The notes under the pieces: model-generated
Database searches by the model: none
What the model was told of the DNA's origin: nothing
What the model saw: only the letters and a program-made list of their open reading frames with translations
Position numbers and translations under genes: made by a program
Source of the DNA: Nocardioides astragali
GTDB lineage: Bacteria > Actinomycetota > Actinomycetes > Propionibacteriales > Nocardioidaceae
Assembly (NCBI RefSeq): GCF_024436375.1
Contig: NZ_JAFMZM010000005.1
Location: 186,001-250,000 of the forward strand
Length of the DNA: 64,000 bases
Direction: 5' to 3'
Shown: positions 9,169-17,753 of the stretch, piece by piece
Numbering within the stretch: the first letter of the stretch is position 1
Layout of the letters: each line of letters begins with the position of its first letter

Positions 9169-10471
9169 GGAACACCTCGCGGTGCAGCAGGAGCAGCGCC
9201 GCGGCGACCGGAACCGCCAGCAGGGCCCCGATGACGCCCATCAGCGCGCCACCGACGAGCGCCGCCACCACGGTCACCGAGCCCGGGATGTCCACGGACT
9301 TCTTCATGATCCGGGGGTAGATGACGTAGGACTCCATCTGCTGGTAGGCCAGGTAGTAGATCAGCGCCACCAGTGCGACGGTCGGTGAGACCGTCAGGGC
9401 CAGCAGCGTCATGATCACGCCCGAGACGATCGCTCCGACGACGGGGATCAGCGAGAAGAGTCCGACGACGAAGGCGAGCGCGAAGGCGTAGTCGCCCAGG
9501 CCGACGATGAAGGAGAACAGGAGCGTGCTGATGCCGGCGCACAGGGCGACGAGGAACGCGCCGGCGACGTAGGCGCCGGTGGAGCGGATGATCCGGTCGC
9601 CGAGGTCGCTCACGCGGGGGCGCTTGGACGCGGGCGCGAGGGAGTACGCGGCGTGCTTGATGCTCGGGAGCGAGGCCAGGAAGTAGATCATCAGCACGAG
9701 GACGATCAGGCTGTTGGTCAGGGCGGAGAGCACCTTGAGCCCGACGCCCAGGGCGCCTCCGAACAGCCTCTCGCCGAAGTTGCCGTCCTCGATGTAGTCG
9801 CGGGCCCGGGCGATCACGTCGTACTTGTCGTCGAGACGCTGGACCTGGCCGTTGGCCTGCAGGTCGTCGAGCCACCCCGGCGCGTTGCGCGTGATCTGTG
9901 CGATCTGCTCACTGATGACCGGAGCGACCGCGACGACGAAGAGCGCGAGCACGCTGATCACGACGACGAGCACGAGCAGGACCGACAGGCCTCGCCTCAT
10001 GCCGCGGCGCATGAAGAACTCCACGACGGGATTGAGGCCGATCGCGAGGAACATGGACATCACGAGCAGCACCAGGATCGAGGAGATGCTCTGCAGCTGC
10101 TGGGCCAGGAAGATCGCCACCAGGGCGCCCAGGGCGCCGTAGAAGCCGATGTTGAACGGCGTGTGCCGGAGCAGCGTCGGCTGGGTGGCAGGCGCGACGG
10201 GGACGTAGGGCGCGGGTGTGGCCTCGTCGACCACGAGGTCCGTGGCGTCGTCGATCTGCTCGGCGATGACGGCGGCGGACCTGGCCACCGTGGCGTCGTC
10301 GATCTGCTCGGCGATGACGGCGGCGGACCTGGCCGACTCCTCAGCGGAGTCCGCTGCGGCCTCGGCACGGTCCGCCTCGTCGCTCACCTGCTCGACGACC
10401 TTCTCCACGGCCTGCTCGACGCGCTGCGGTGCTGTGGGCGCCGGCACGGGCTCGGAGTCCCGGGTGCCCAT
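9146..10471 (-). CDS. AI-2E family transporter (UPF0118)
   Basis: 441 residues. A long acidic, Ala-rich cytoplasmic N-terminus (~1-105) precedes a typical AI-2E permease core of about eight helices, with the conserved PVVEFFMRRG, LVLMIYFLAS and QQMESYVIYPRIM segments. Family members export signalling molecules or act as Na+(Li+)/H+ antiporters; which applies here is unknown. The N-terminus contains a recent 16-residue duplication (SAAVIAEQIDDAT twice). Its stop overlaps the end of the convergent EamA gene by 23 bp. ATG 10469-10471 begins the only plausible reading frame. Confidence 0.88.
   Translation of the reverse strand: MGTRDSEPVPAPTAPQRVEQAVEKVVEQVSDEADRAEAAADSAEESARSAAVIAEQIDDATVARSAAVIAEQIDDATDLVVDEATPAPYVPVAPATQPTLLRHTPFNIGFYGALGALVAIFLAQQLQSISSILVLLVMSMFLAIGLNPVVEFFMRRGMRRGLSVLLVLVVVISVLALFVVAVAPVISEQIAQITRNAPGWLDDLQANGQVQRLDDKYDVIARARDYIEDGNFGERLFGGALGVGLKVLSALTNSLIVLVLMIYFLASLPSIKHAAYSLAPASKRPRVSDLGDRIIRSTGAYVAGAFLVALCAGISTLLFSFIVGLGDYAFALAFVVGLFSLIPVVGAIVSGVIMTLLALTVSPTVALVALIYYLAYQQMESYVIYPRIMKKSVDIPGSVTVVAALVGGALMGVIGALLAVPVAAALLLLHREVFLKRQDAR
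10240..10334. repeat. 47-bp perfect tandem duplication inside the AI-2E gene
   Basis: Bases 10240-10286 and 10288-10334 are identical over 47 bp with a 48-bp period. The duplication keeps the reading frame and adds 16 residues to the cytoplasmic N-terminal extension. The absence of any mismatch points to a recent slip or recombination event. Confidence 0.9.
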
Positions 10472-10497
10472 CGCCTCCAGGAGCCGAGAGCGCCAGC

Positions 10498-11844
10498 TCA
10501 GGACTCGTCCTTGTCGAACCCGGCGACGACGTCGCGCAGGGCGCCGAGCTGGGCGGTGATCGCGTCACGGCGCTTGGTCACGCGCTCGACCTCCGCCTGG
10601 ATGTTGGCCAGCTCGCGCTCGGCCTCGGCGATCCGCGTCGCGTTGATCGAGTCGGCCTGGGTGCGGGCGGACGCCACGACCTGCTCGGCCTCGCGCCGCG
10701 CACGCGTCAGCAGGCCCTCGGCCTCGTTCTGGGCCTGCTGGCGGTGGGCGTTGGCCTGGGCGGTGGCCTCGCGCGCCCGCTGCTCGGCAGCCGTGGCCCG
10801 GTCCTCGGCCTCGGCGACCAGGCGCTGGGTCTCGGAGGTCGCGTTGCTGTGGTGCTCGGCGGCCTCGCGGGTCAGCCGCTCCTTCTCGACGGCCAGGGTG
10901 CGCCGTGCCTCCTGCACCTCGCGGTCGGCGGCAGCGCGGGCCTGCTCGGCCTCGCGGACCGCCGTCGTACGCAGCTCCTTGGTCTCCTGCTGGGCCGCGA
11001 GCCGGAGCTGGTCGGCCTCGCGCTTGGCGGCCGCGAGGATGTCCTCGGCCTCGGACCTGGCCAGGCTCCGCTCGGTCTCGGCGTCGGTGGTGAGCCGCGA
11101 GCGCATCTCGTCGAGCTCCTTGAGCTGCACCATCCGCATGTCGTCGGCCTCGCGTGCGGCGTCGGCGCGGATGCTGCGGGCGTCGCGCTCGGCCTGGGCG
11201 CGGATCTCGGCCGCGTCGCGCTGGGCCGCCGTACGGACGTCGTTGGCCTCGTCCTCGGCCAGCTTGAGCATGGACGTCGCGCGGCCGCCGAGGCCGGCGT
11301 ACGTCGGGTTGAGGTTCTCCTGCAGCTCGCTGCGCAGCCGCTCCAGCTCGCCCTCGAGCTCGATGACCCGCTGCTCGCTGCTCGCCAGGCTGGTGGCCAG
11401 GCCGGACTTCTCGCTCAGGAGCTGGCCCATGCGCTGGTCGACGGCGGTCTTGTCGTAGCCGCCGCGACGCACCAGCGGCAGGGGCGCCGCGGCGGGTGCG
11501 GGCCTCGGGGCGGCCACGGGGGCCTGAAGGCGGGTCTGGGGAGCGGCTGGAGAGCCGCTCTGGGGCTGGGGGGTGGGAGCCGACGCCGGGGGCGGGATCA
11601 CCGGGGTGCGACGGGTGCGCTCGGGATCGGGCGTGACCTCGGCGGGCTCAGCGACCTCGGCGTCGGCGGGTCCGGCGTCGACAGGCTGGGCGTCGACAGG
11701 CTGGGCGTCCACAGGCTCGGCCTCGACAGGTGGCGCGTCGACGGGCTCGTCCTTCGGGATGACCGGGAGGACCTGGGTCGCCTCCGCTGCGTCGTCAGTG
11801 GACTCCGGCTCGTCGAAGATGGACAGGCCCTGGTCGCGGCTCAT
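10498..11844 (-). CDS. DivIVA/FilP-like coiled-coil protein
   Basis: 448 residues. An N-terminal disordered acidic and Pro/Ala-rich region (with PVDAQ repeats, ~40-70) leads to a short DivIVA-like segment (GGYDKTAVDQRMGQLLSEK), then ~280 residues of almost unbroken coiled coil rich in Ala, Glu and Arg. Such proteins in actinobacteria form cytoplasmic filaments or polar scaffolds for growth and cell shape. ATG 11844 follows GAGAGTGGG; ATG 11883 in frame is the alternative. A strong hairpin separates it from ccr upstream, so it likely has its own promoter. The exact DivIVA/FilP subgroup is uncertain. Confidence 0.75.
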   Translation of the reverse strand: MSRDQGLSIFDEPESTDDAAEATQVLPVIPKDEPVDAPPVEAEPVDAQPVDAQPVDAGPADAEVAEPAEVTPDPERTRRTPVIPPPASAPTPQPQSGSPAAPQTRLQAPVAAPRPAPAAAPLPLVRRGGYDKTAVDQRMGQLLSEKSGLATSLASSEQRVIELEGELERLRSELQENLNPTYAGLGGRATSMLKLAEDEANDVRTAAQRDAAEIRAQAERDARSIRADAAREADDMRMVQLKELDEMRSRLTTDAETERSLARSEAEDILAAAKREADQLRLAAQQETKELRTTAVREAEQARAAADREVQEARRTLAVEKERLTREAAEHHSNATSETQRLVAEAEDRATAAEQRAREATAQANAHRQQAQNEAEGLLTRARREAEQVVASARTQADSINATRIAEAERELANIQAEVERVTKRRDAITAQLGALRDVVAGFDKDES

Positions 11845-11914
11845 GCTGCGGCACCCACTCTCGGTTCGTACGGTCTGCGTCATGCCCAGTGTGTCCGATG
11901 GCCGAAGCCAAACA

Positions 11915-11949
11915 CACCCCGGCTCGCGGATAGTCCGCGAACCGGGGTG
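11915..11949 (-). terminator. Intrinsic-type terminator after ccr
   Basis: A perfect-armed hairpin: CACCCCGG and CTCGCGGA pair with TCCGCGA and CCGGGGTG around a 3-base loop. It lies 36 bp past the ccr stop and is followed on the minus strand by a T-rich GTTTGGCTT. Confidence 0.75.
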
Positions 11950-11984
11950 GTCGGTGGCTGTTCGACGTCGGGTGGGACGCCCGG

Positions 11985-13325
11985 TCAGACGCCGCGGAAC
12001 CGGTTGATCGCGGTCTCGTGCTGGGCGCGCATCTCGTGGTCGAGGACGCCGAGGCCCTCCTCTGGGGCCAGGCAGAGGACGCCGACCTTGCCCTGGTGGG
12101 CGTTCTGGTGGACGTCGAGCGAGGCCTGGCCGACCTCGTCGAGGCGGTAGGTGCGCGACAGCGTGGGGTGGATCTTGCCCTTGGCGATGAGGCGGTTGGC
12201 CTCCCACGACTCGCGGTAGTTGGCGAAGTGGCTGGAGATGATCCGCTTGAGGTTCATCCACAGGTAGCGGTTGTCGTACTCGTGCATGTAGCCCGAGGTC
12301 GACGCGCACGTGGTGATGGTGCCGCCCTTGCGGGTCACGAACACCGAGGCGCCGAAGGTCTCGCGGCCGGGGTGCTCGAAGACGATGTCGATGTCCTCGC
12401 CGCCGGTGAGCTCGCGGATCTTCGCCCCGAACCGCTTCCACTCCTTCGGGTCCTGCTGGGTGCCCTCGTCGTTCCAGAACCGGTAGTCCTCCTCGGAGCG
12501 GTTGATGATCAGCTCCGCGCCCATGCTGCGGGCGATGGCGGCCTTCTCCTCGTTGGAGACCACGCACACCGGGGTGGCGCCGCCGTTGAGGGCGTACTGG
12601 GTCGCGAAGCCGCCGAGGCCGCCGGACGCGCCCCAGATCAGCACGTTGTCGCCCTGCTTCATGTCGCCGCCGTTCTTGGACACGAGCTGGCGGTACGCCG
12701 TGCAGTTGACGAGGCCGGGGGAGGCGGCCTCCTCCCAGGTGAGGTGCTCGGGCTTGGGCATGAGCTGGTTGGCCTTGACCATGGCCACGTCGGCCAGGCC
12801 GCCGAAGTTGGTCTCGAAGCCCCAGATCCGCTGCTCGGTGTCGAGCATCGTGTCGTTGTGGCCGTCGGGACCCTCGAGCTCGACGGAGAGGCAGTGGGCG
12901 ACGACGCGGTCGCCCGGCTTCCACTTCGTCACGCCGGGCCCGGTCTTGAGCACCACGCCGGACAGGTCGGAGCCGACCACGTGGTAGGGCAGGTCGTGGC
13001 GCTTGGTCAGCTCGGAGTTGCGTCCGTAGCGCTGGAGGAAGCCGAAGGTGGAGACCGGCTCGAAGATCGAGGTCCACACGGTGTTGTAGTTGATGGCGCT
13101 GGCCATCACCGCGACGAAGGCCTCGCCCGGTCCGAGCTCGGGCAGGGGGACCTCGTCGACGTGGAGGGACTTGCGGGGGTCCTTCTCCTTCGCCGTCAGG
13201 CCCTCGAACATGTCCACCTCGTCCTTCTTCACGAAGGCGGCGCGGTAGGACTCGGGCAGCTCCAAGGAGGCGAAGTCCTCCGAGGTGGCGTTCCCGGACT
13301 GGATGGCTTCGAGGATGTTCTGCAC
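11985..13325 (-). CDS. ccr: Crotonyl-CoA carboxylase/reductase
   Basis: 446 residues, the usual family length. This is an MDR-superfamily enzyme that reductively carboxylates crotonyl-CoA to ethylmalonyl-CoA with NADPH and CO2. It shows ESYRAAFVKKDE at the start, a Rossmann motif GASGGLGGFATQYAL, and the family's HVVGSDLSGVVLKTG and FEHPGRETFGASVF segments. GTG 13325 is chosen over ATG 13346 and 13367 because AGGAG lies 6 nt before it and homologues begin with QNILEAI. It sits among thiolase, epimerase and MeaB genes of the ethylmalonyl-/methylmalonyl-CoA route. Ethylmalonyl-CoA mutase is not in the window. Confidence 0.95.
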   Translation of the reverse strand: MQNILEAIQSGNATSEDFASLELPESYRAAFVKKDEVDMFEGLTAKEKDPRKSLHVDEVPLPELGPGEAFVAVMASAINYNTVWTSIFEPVSTFGFLQRYGRNSELTKRHDLPYHVVGSDLSGVVLKTGPGVTKWKPGDRVVAHCLSVELEGPDGHNDTMLDTEQRIWGFETNFGGLADVAMVKANQLMPKPEHLTWEEAASPGLVNCTAYRQLVSKNGGDMKQGDNVLIWGASGGLGGFATQYALNGGATPVCVVSNEEKAAIARSMGAELIINRSEEDYRFWNDEGTQQDPKEWKRFGAKIRELTGGEDIDIVFEHPGRETFGASVFVTRKGGTITTCASTSGYMHEYDNRYLWMNLKRIISSHFANYRESWEANRLIAKGKIHPTLSRTYRLDEVGQASLDVHQNAHQGKVGVLCLAPEEGLGVLDHEMRAQHETAINRFRGV

Positions 13326-13331
13326 GGGTGT

Positions 13332-13336
13332 CTCCT
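13332..13336 (-). promoter_or_regulatory. Ribosome-binding site deciding the ccr start
   Basis: AGGAG on the minus strand, 6 nt before GTG 13325. The two upstream ATG codons (13346, 13367) have no such site, so this selects the GTG start. Confidence 0.75.
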
Positions 13337-13433
13337 GGTGAGGCATCGGTGGCGCGATCGTGGTCAAGATACCGGTGAGTAACCTTGTGTGGGGCGGGCT
13401 GTGAGATAGGTCGCGCTCGGCGGGCCGGCTCGG

Positions 13434-13916
13434 TCAGTGCTGGTTCTGCGCCGGCTCGACCAGCTCGACCAGCACGCCGCCGGCGTCCTTGGGGTGGATG
13501 AAGTTGACCCGGCTGTCGGACGTGCCACGCTTCGGGGCGTCGTACAGCAGTCGCAGTCCGCGCTCGCGGAGGACGCCGGCCACGTGCTCCACGTCCTCGA
13601 CCCGGAAGGCGAGCTGCTGGAGGCCCGGACCGTTGCGGTCGAGGAACTTGGCGATCGTCGAGTCGGGGGAGAGCGGCGCCAGCAGCTGGATGCAGGACCC
13701 CGCCGGGTTCGTGGCACGGTCGCCGACCCCGACCATCGCCTCCCGGACGCCCTGCTCCTCGTTGGTCTCCTCGTGGAGGACCTGCATGCCGTAGGCGTCG
13801 CGGTAGAACGCCACGGCCTCGTCGAGGTCGGGCACGGCGATCCCGACGTGGTCGATGGCGGTGAAGAGGTGCCGGACCTCGCTGAGTCGGTCGTCGGTCT
13901 GCTCGGGGGCGCTCAT
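13434..13916 (-). CDS. mce: Methylmalonyl-CoA epimerase
   Basis: 160 residues of VOC fold with the epimerase motifs IDHVGIAVPDLDEAV, QGVREAMV, HIAFRVED-like LAFRVEDVEHV and FIHPKDAGGVLVELVE. His and Glu at those strands bind the catalytic divalent metal. It interconverts (R)- and (S)-methylmalonyl-CoA (or the ethyl analogue). ATG 13916 is chosen; ATG 13925 and GTG 13943 are in frame, and none has a strong ribosome site. It lies ~110 bp upstream of ccr on the same strand and is divergent from the thiolase. Confidence 0.9.
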   Translation of the reverse strand: MSAPEQTDDRLSEVRHLFTAIDHVGIAVPDLDEAVAFYRDAYGMQVLHEETNEEQGVREAMVGVGDRATNPAGSCIQLLAPLSPDSTIAKFLDRNGPGLQQLAFRVEDVEHVAGVLRERGLRLLYDAPKRGTSDSRVNFIHPKDAGGVLVELVEPAQNQH

Positions 13917-14079
13917 GGAGCACATGGTGGCGGACACCGGCACGGGGCGCGAGGGGGTGTGACGTGTGCCTCACGACGGCCGGGCCGGAGACCCTCCCGG
14001 TCGAGGTGCCTCGATGGGTATCGTCGATCGGAGAACGCTGAGCACCACCCCACCCCCGCACTGCCTGGAGGAAAAACCC

Positions 14080-15264
14080 ATGTCTGGTTCCGTGATCGTC
14101 GCTGGGGCTCGCACCCCGATCGGCCGCCTCCTCGGCGGCCTCAAGGACCAGTCGGCAGCCGACCTCGGCGGCGTGGCCATCAAGGGTGCGCTGGAGAAGG
14201 CCGGCGTCAGTGGCGAGCAGGTCGACTACGTGATCATGGGCCAGGTCATCCAGGCCGGCACGGGCCAGATCACCGCCCGCCAGGCCGCGGTCAAGGGCGG
14301 CATCCCGATGACCGTCCCCTCGATCACGATCAACAAGGTGTGCCTCTCCGGCATCAACGCGATCGCGATAGCCGACCAGCTGATCCGCGCCGGCGAGCAC
14401 GAGATCGTCGTCGCCGGCGGCATGGAGTCGATGACCCAGGCGCCTCACCTGCTGCCGAAGAGCCGAGAAGGCTTCAAGTACGGCGACACCGCGCTGGTCG
14501 ACTCGATGGCCTACGACGCGCTCTATGACCAGTTCACCCACCAGGCGATGATCAACCTGACCGAAGGCTGCAACGGCGCCGGTGCCAACCTGAGCCGCGA
14601 GGAGCAGGACGCGTTCTCTGCCCAGTCGCACCAGCGTGCGGCGCTCGCCTGGAAGAACGGCGTGTTCGACGACGAGGTCGTGCCGGTGACCATCTCCACC
14701 CGCAAGGGCGACATCACAGTGGCCGAGGACGAGGGCGTGCGCGGTGACACCACCGTCGACTCCCTCTCCCGCCTGCGCCCGGTGGCGAAGGACGGCACCA
14801 TCACGGCCGGCTCCGCCTCGCAGATCTCCGACGGCGCCTGCGCCGTCGTCGTGATGAGCAAGGCCAAGGCCGAGGAGCTCGGGCTGACCTGGCTCGCGGA
14901 GATCGGCGCCTCCGGCCAGGTCGCCGGCCCCGACTCCTCCCTGCAGCTCCAGCCCGCCAACGCGATCAGCAAGGCCGTGGAGAAGGAGGGCATCGCGGTC
15001 TCCGACATCGACCTCTTCGAGCTCAACGAGGCCTTCGCAGCCGTCGGCATCGAGTCGGCCCGTCAGCTCGGCGTCGACCAGGACAAGGTCAACGTCAACG
15101 GCGGCGCGATCGCGCTCGGCCACCCGGTGGGCATGTCCGGGGCCCGGATCGTGCTGCACCTGGCTCTCGAGCTCCAGCGCCGCGGCGGTGGCGTCGGTGC
15201 CGCCGCGCTCTGCGGTGGCGGCGGCCAGGGCGATGCGCTGATCATCCGCGTCCCCGCCTCATGA
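14080..15264 (+). CDS. Acetyl-CoA C-acetyltransferase (thiolase)
   Basis: 394 residues, the standard thiolase length. The nucleophile Cys is in NKVCLSG (~88), the active-site His in GHPVGMSG (~348) and the second Cys in LCGGGGQG (~378). It condenses two acetyl-CoA to acetoacetyl-CoA or thiolytically splits 3-ketoacyl-CoA. GGAGGAAA ends 7 nt before ATG 14080. It is followed 19 bp later by meaB. With ccr and the dehydrogenase it would supply the C4 acyl-CoA chain; biosynthetic versus degradative role is not settled. Confidence 0.93.
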   Translation: MSGSVIVAGARTPIGRLLGGLKDQSAADLGGVAIKGALEKAGVSGEQVDYVIMGQVIQAGTGQITARQAAVKGGIPMTVPSITINKVCLSGINAIAIADQLIRAGEHEIVVAGGMESMTQAPHLLPKSREGFKYGDTALVDSMAYDALYDQFTHQAMINLTEGCNGAGANLSREEQDAFSAQSHQRAALAWKNGVFDDEVVPVTISTRKGDITVAEDEGVRGDTTVDSLSRLRPVAKDGTITAGSASQISDGACAVVVMSKAKAEELGLTWLAEIGASGQVAGPDSSLQLQPANAISKAVEKEGIAVSDIDLFELNEAFAAVGIESARQLGVDQDKVNVNGGAIALGHPVGMSGARIVLHLALELQRRGGGVGAAALCGGGGQGDALIIRVPAS

Positions 15265-15283
15265 GCCGGGGTGTGAGGCAGGC

Positions 15284-16243
15284 GTGAGCCGACGGGGGAC
15301 CCTCGACGTCCCCGACCTCGTCGCTCGGGCGCGCCAAGGAGACCCAGCGGCCGTCGCCCGCCTGATCACGCTGGTCGAGGACGCCTCCCCGCTCCTGCGA
15401 GAGGTGATGTCGGCACTGCGCGAGCACACCGGGCGCGCCCACGTGCTCGGCATCACCGGCGCCCCCGGCGTGGGCAAGTCCACCTCGACCAACGCGCTGG
15501 TGTCGGCGATGCGACGCGCCGGCAAGCGGGTGGGCGTCCTCGCGATCGACCCGTCCTCACCCTTCTCGGGCGGCGCCCTCCTCGGTGACCGCGTCCGGAT
15601 GGGGGACCACGCGCTCGACCCGGACGTCTACATCCGCTCGATGGGCGCGCGCGGGCACCTCGGCGGCCTGGCCTGGTCGACCCCGCAGGCGGCGCGCGTC
15701 CTCGACGCCGCAGGGTGTGACGTGGTGATCGTGGAGACGGTCGGCGTCGGGCAGAGCGAGGTCGAGGTGGCCGGACTGGCCGACACCACGTTGGTCCTGC
15801 TCGCGCCCGGCATGGGCGACGGCATCCAGGCCGCGAAGGCCGGCATCCTCGAGATCGGGGACGTGTACGCCGTCAACAAGGCCGACCGGGAGGGTGCCGA
15901 CCGCACCCGTCGTGAGCTGCGGACGATGCTCTCGATGGCCGAGCGCCGCGAGGGCGCGTGGCGACCGCCCGTCCTGCAGACAGTGGCGAGCACGGGGGAG
16001 GGGATCGACGAGCTGCTCGCGGAGGTCGATCGCCATGCCGCGTGGCTCGAGGGGTCCGGCGAGCTGGCTCGGCGCCGTACGGACCGGGCGCGACGCGAGG
16101 TCGAGGCGATCGCGCTGGCGACGCTGCGCGCGCGCTGGGGTGAGGCAGGGGGCAGCGCCGACCTGGACACCCTCGCCGGGCGGGTGGCGACCGGTGACGT
16201 GGATCCCTACGCCGCGGCCGACGAGCTGCTGGCTCAGGGCTGA
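15284..16243 (+). CDS. meaB: Methylmalonyl-CoA mutase-associated GTPase MeaB
   Basis: 320 residues of the G3E GTPase MeaB/ArgK group: Walker A GAPGVGKST (~59-67), the base-contact AIDPSSPFSGGA, switch-type VETVGVGQSE, and NKAD for guanine recognition. MeaB protects and reactivates B12-dependent acyl-CoA mutases and gates cofactor loading. GTG 15284 starts 19 bp after the thiolase stop, so an operon is likely. Its mutase partner is not in the window. The last 10 bp overlap the convergent downstream gene. Confidence 0.93.
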   Translation: MSRRGTLDVPDLVARARQGDPAAVARLITLVEDASPLLREVMSALREHTGRAHVLGITGAPGVGKSTSTNALVSAMRRAGKRVGVLAIDPSSPFSGGALLGDRVRMGDHALDPDVYIRSMGARGHLGGLAWSTPQAARVLDAAGCDVVIVETVGVGQSEVEVAGLADTTLVLLAPGMGDGIQAAKAGILEIGDVYAVNKADREGADRTRRELRTMLSMAERREGAWRPPVLQTVASTGEGIDELLAEVDRHAAWLEGSGELARRRTDRARREVEAIALATLRARWGEAGGSADLDTLAGRVATGDVDPYAAADELLAQG

Positions 16244-16710
16244 GCAGCCAGCAGCTCGCCGAGGTCCTCGGCCGCTCGCTGGGTCCAGGCGTGCAACAGC
16301 GGGGGGCTGACCCCTTCGGCGGTCACGGAGAGCAGGTGGTGCTGCTGCGGAGGTCCGGGCACCCAGGCGATCACGGTGTGTCGCTGGTCCGCGGTGAGCT
16401 CGATGGTCTCGACCCCGGCGGAAGGGGTCCGTGCCGCGAACGCCGAACCGGTCTCGAAGGAGACTCGGGGCACGTCCGACCTCGGGAGGCCGAAGGTCGC
16501 CACCGCGGACCCGTCCGCAGTGCACAACAACGCGGACGAGGGGCCCTCGATCGCACGCAGCACCTCCACGAGCGACTCCCACAGCGTCTGTACGCCGGCG
16601 AGTGGCGCGGATCCACCGGAGCGGACCTGGTGGCGGCGATGGTGGGACGCGCGTCCCACCCAGGACGCACCGCCCCTCAACAAGGGCGGTGGGATGAGGG
16701 GAGCGGCCAT
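16234..16710 (-). CDS. Small protein, possibly roadblock/LC7-like, function unknown
   Basis: 158 residues. After a basic, Pro/Ser-rich N-terminus, the core (~40-158) reads like a roadblock/profilin-type domain: a helix TLWESLVEVLRAIEG, then LLCTADGSAVATFGL, then a strand HTVIAWV and a C-terminal helix. Such modules in actinobacteria accompany small GTPases. ATG 16710 is chosen because AAGGA lies 7 nt before it, but a later GTG cannot be excluded, since the region between carries two palindromes. It overlaps the meaB stop by 10 bp. The assignment is tentative. Confidence 0.55.
   Translation of the reverse strand: MAAPLIPPPLLRGGASWVGRASHHRRHQVRSGGSAPLAGVQTLWESLVEVLRAIEGPSSALLCTADGSAVATFGLPRSDVPRVSFETGSAFAARTPSAGVETIELTADQRHTVIAWVPGPPQQHHLLSVTAEGVSPPLLHAWTQRAAEDLGELLAAQP
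16641..16660. repeat. 20-bp perfect palindrome
   Basis: GGTGGGACGC at 16641-16650 is followed at once by its reverse complement GCGTCCCACC at 16651-16660, with no loop. It lies within the first codons of the preceding minus-strand gene. Adjacent at 16668-16691 is a second inverted repeat (CACCGCCC / GGGCGGTG). A zero-loop palindrome is more like a protein-binding site than a terminator. Confidence 0.7.
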
Positions 16711-16891
16711 CGGCGGGTCCTTCCAAGTGACGAGGTGGCGACGGAGCCCGAGGCGGCGGCGAGTCCTTGTGGATCTCTTGTTGCTTTCGTGTGGATGGAA
16801 TGTAACTGCGAGTCGGCGGTGTCCGGTGCGATATGCGAGAACTCGGGACGTCGAAAAGCGCTCGCTCGTACTCTGCGCCGCCGCAGCAGGT

Positions 16892-16917
16892 CGACGAGCC
16901 CGACCGGGAGCTCGTCG
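16892..16917 (-). terminator. Terminator hairpin after the degenerate SDR gene
   Basis: CGACGAGC and GCTCGTCG pair around a 10-base loop, 4 bp past the stop at 16921. Stem stability is good, but no T-run follows. Confidence 0.5.
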
Positions 16918-16920
16918 GGG

Positions 16921-17652
16921 TCAGCTGATCCGCAGGGTCTGGCCGGTGATGCGCGACGCGGCGCTGCTGGCGAGGAAGAGGGTCGCGTCGGCCACGGAGT
17001 CGCTCGCCCGCTGCTGCTGGGTGCGGACGAGGGTGCCGCCCGCGACCCGGCTGCCGCCGATGAGCTCCGACGGGGGCGCGTACTGCCGGGGGAACACCGA
17101 GCGCGGGGCCTGCAGCACGGAGTTCACGCGCACGCCCAGGCCGGCCCAGTTGTCGCCGGCGCGGGCGGTCGACTCCACGATCTCGGCCTGCGCCGCCTCC
17201 GGTGTCGAGGACAGCTCCAGCCACGTGCGTACGGCGCCGGTGTTGACGACGCAGCCACCGCCGAGCGCCGGGCTGTGGCTGAGCTTGAACCGCAGTCGGG
17301 TGGTGAGGAACGTCGGCCCCAGCAACCCGGAGCGGGCGGCCTCGGCGACGAAGGCCTGCTCGCCCGGCGGCAGGCCGTAGGGGAGGTTGCAGGTCGCGGC
17401 GAGCACCAGCACGTCGAGGTGGTCGATGGCCCCGACGAGGTGGTCGATGGACTCCTGCCGCGCCAGGTTGACCGACTCGTAGTCGAACGGCGAGAGGTCG
17501 GTGTCGTAGAGCTCGCGCAGCATCATCGTGCCGGTCACCGTGACCGAGGCCCCGGACCGCGCGAAGGACGAAGCGATGGCGTGACCCTCGCCGCGCGTCC
17601 CGCCGACGACGAGCACCTCGTAGCCGGTGAAGTCGTATGACCCCGATGTCAT
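16921..17652 (-). CDS. Divergent short-chain dehydrogenase-like protein lacking the YxxxK pair
   Basis: 243 residues of Rossmann/SDR fold: glycine motif VVGGTRGEGHAIASSFA (~15-30) and a strand CVVNTGAV where SDRs have their catalytic Ser region. The position of the classical Tyr-x-x-x-Lys reads SSTPEAAQAEIVES, with neither Tyr nor Lys. A normal dehydrogenase reaction is therefore unlikely; a binding or regulatory role, or another chemistry, is possible. ATG 17652 follows GGGAGGGG. The downstream hairpin and the separate GtrA gene suggest a single-gene unit. Confidence 0.8.
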   Translation of the reverse strand: MTSGSYDFTGYEVLVVGGTRGEGHAIASSFARSGASVTVTGTMMLRELYDTDLSPFDYESVNLARQESIDHLVGAIDHLDVLVLAATCNLPYGLPPGEQAFVAEAARSGLLGPTFLTTRLRFKLSHSPALGGGCVVNTGAVRTWLELSSTPEAAQAEIVESTARAGDNWAGLGVRVNSVLQAPRSVFPRQYAPPSELIGGSRVAGGTLVRTQQQRASDSVADATLFLASSAASRITGQTLRIS

Positions 17653-17753
17653 GCCGTGGTGCCCCTCCCAATAACCCCGCGGCATGTTCTACCACGCGGT
17701 AGGGGTGTGGAGATAGGTGAGGCTGTGCTCATCTCGGACACACCCCGGCAGAT

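Noticed and set aside
12018..13382. Plus-strand frame opposite ccr
   Set aside because: Low-complexity antisense reading; the minus strand encodes a complete crotonyl-CoA carboxylase/reductase.
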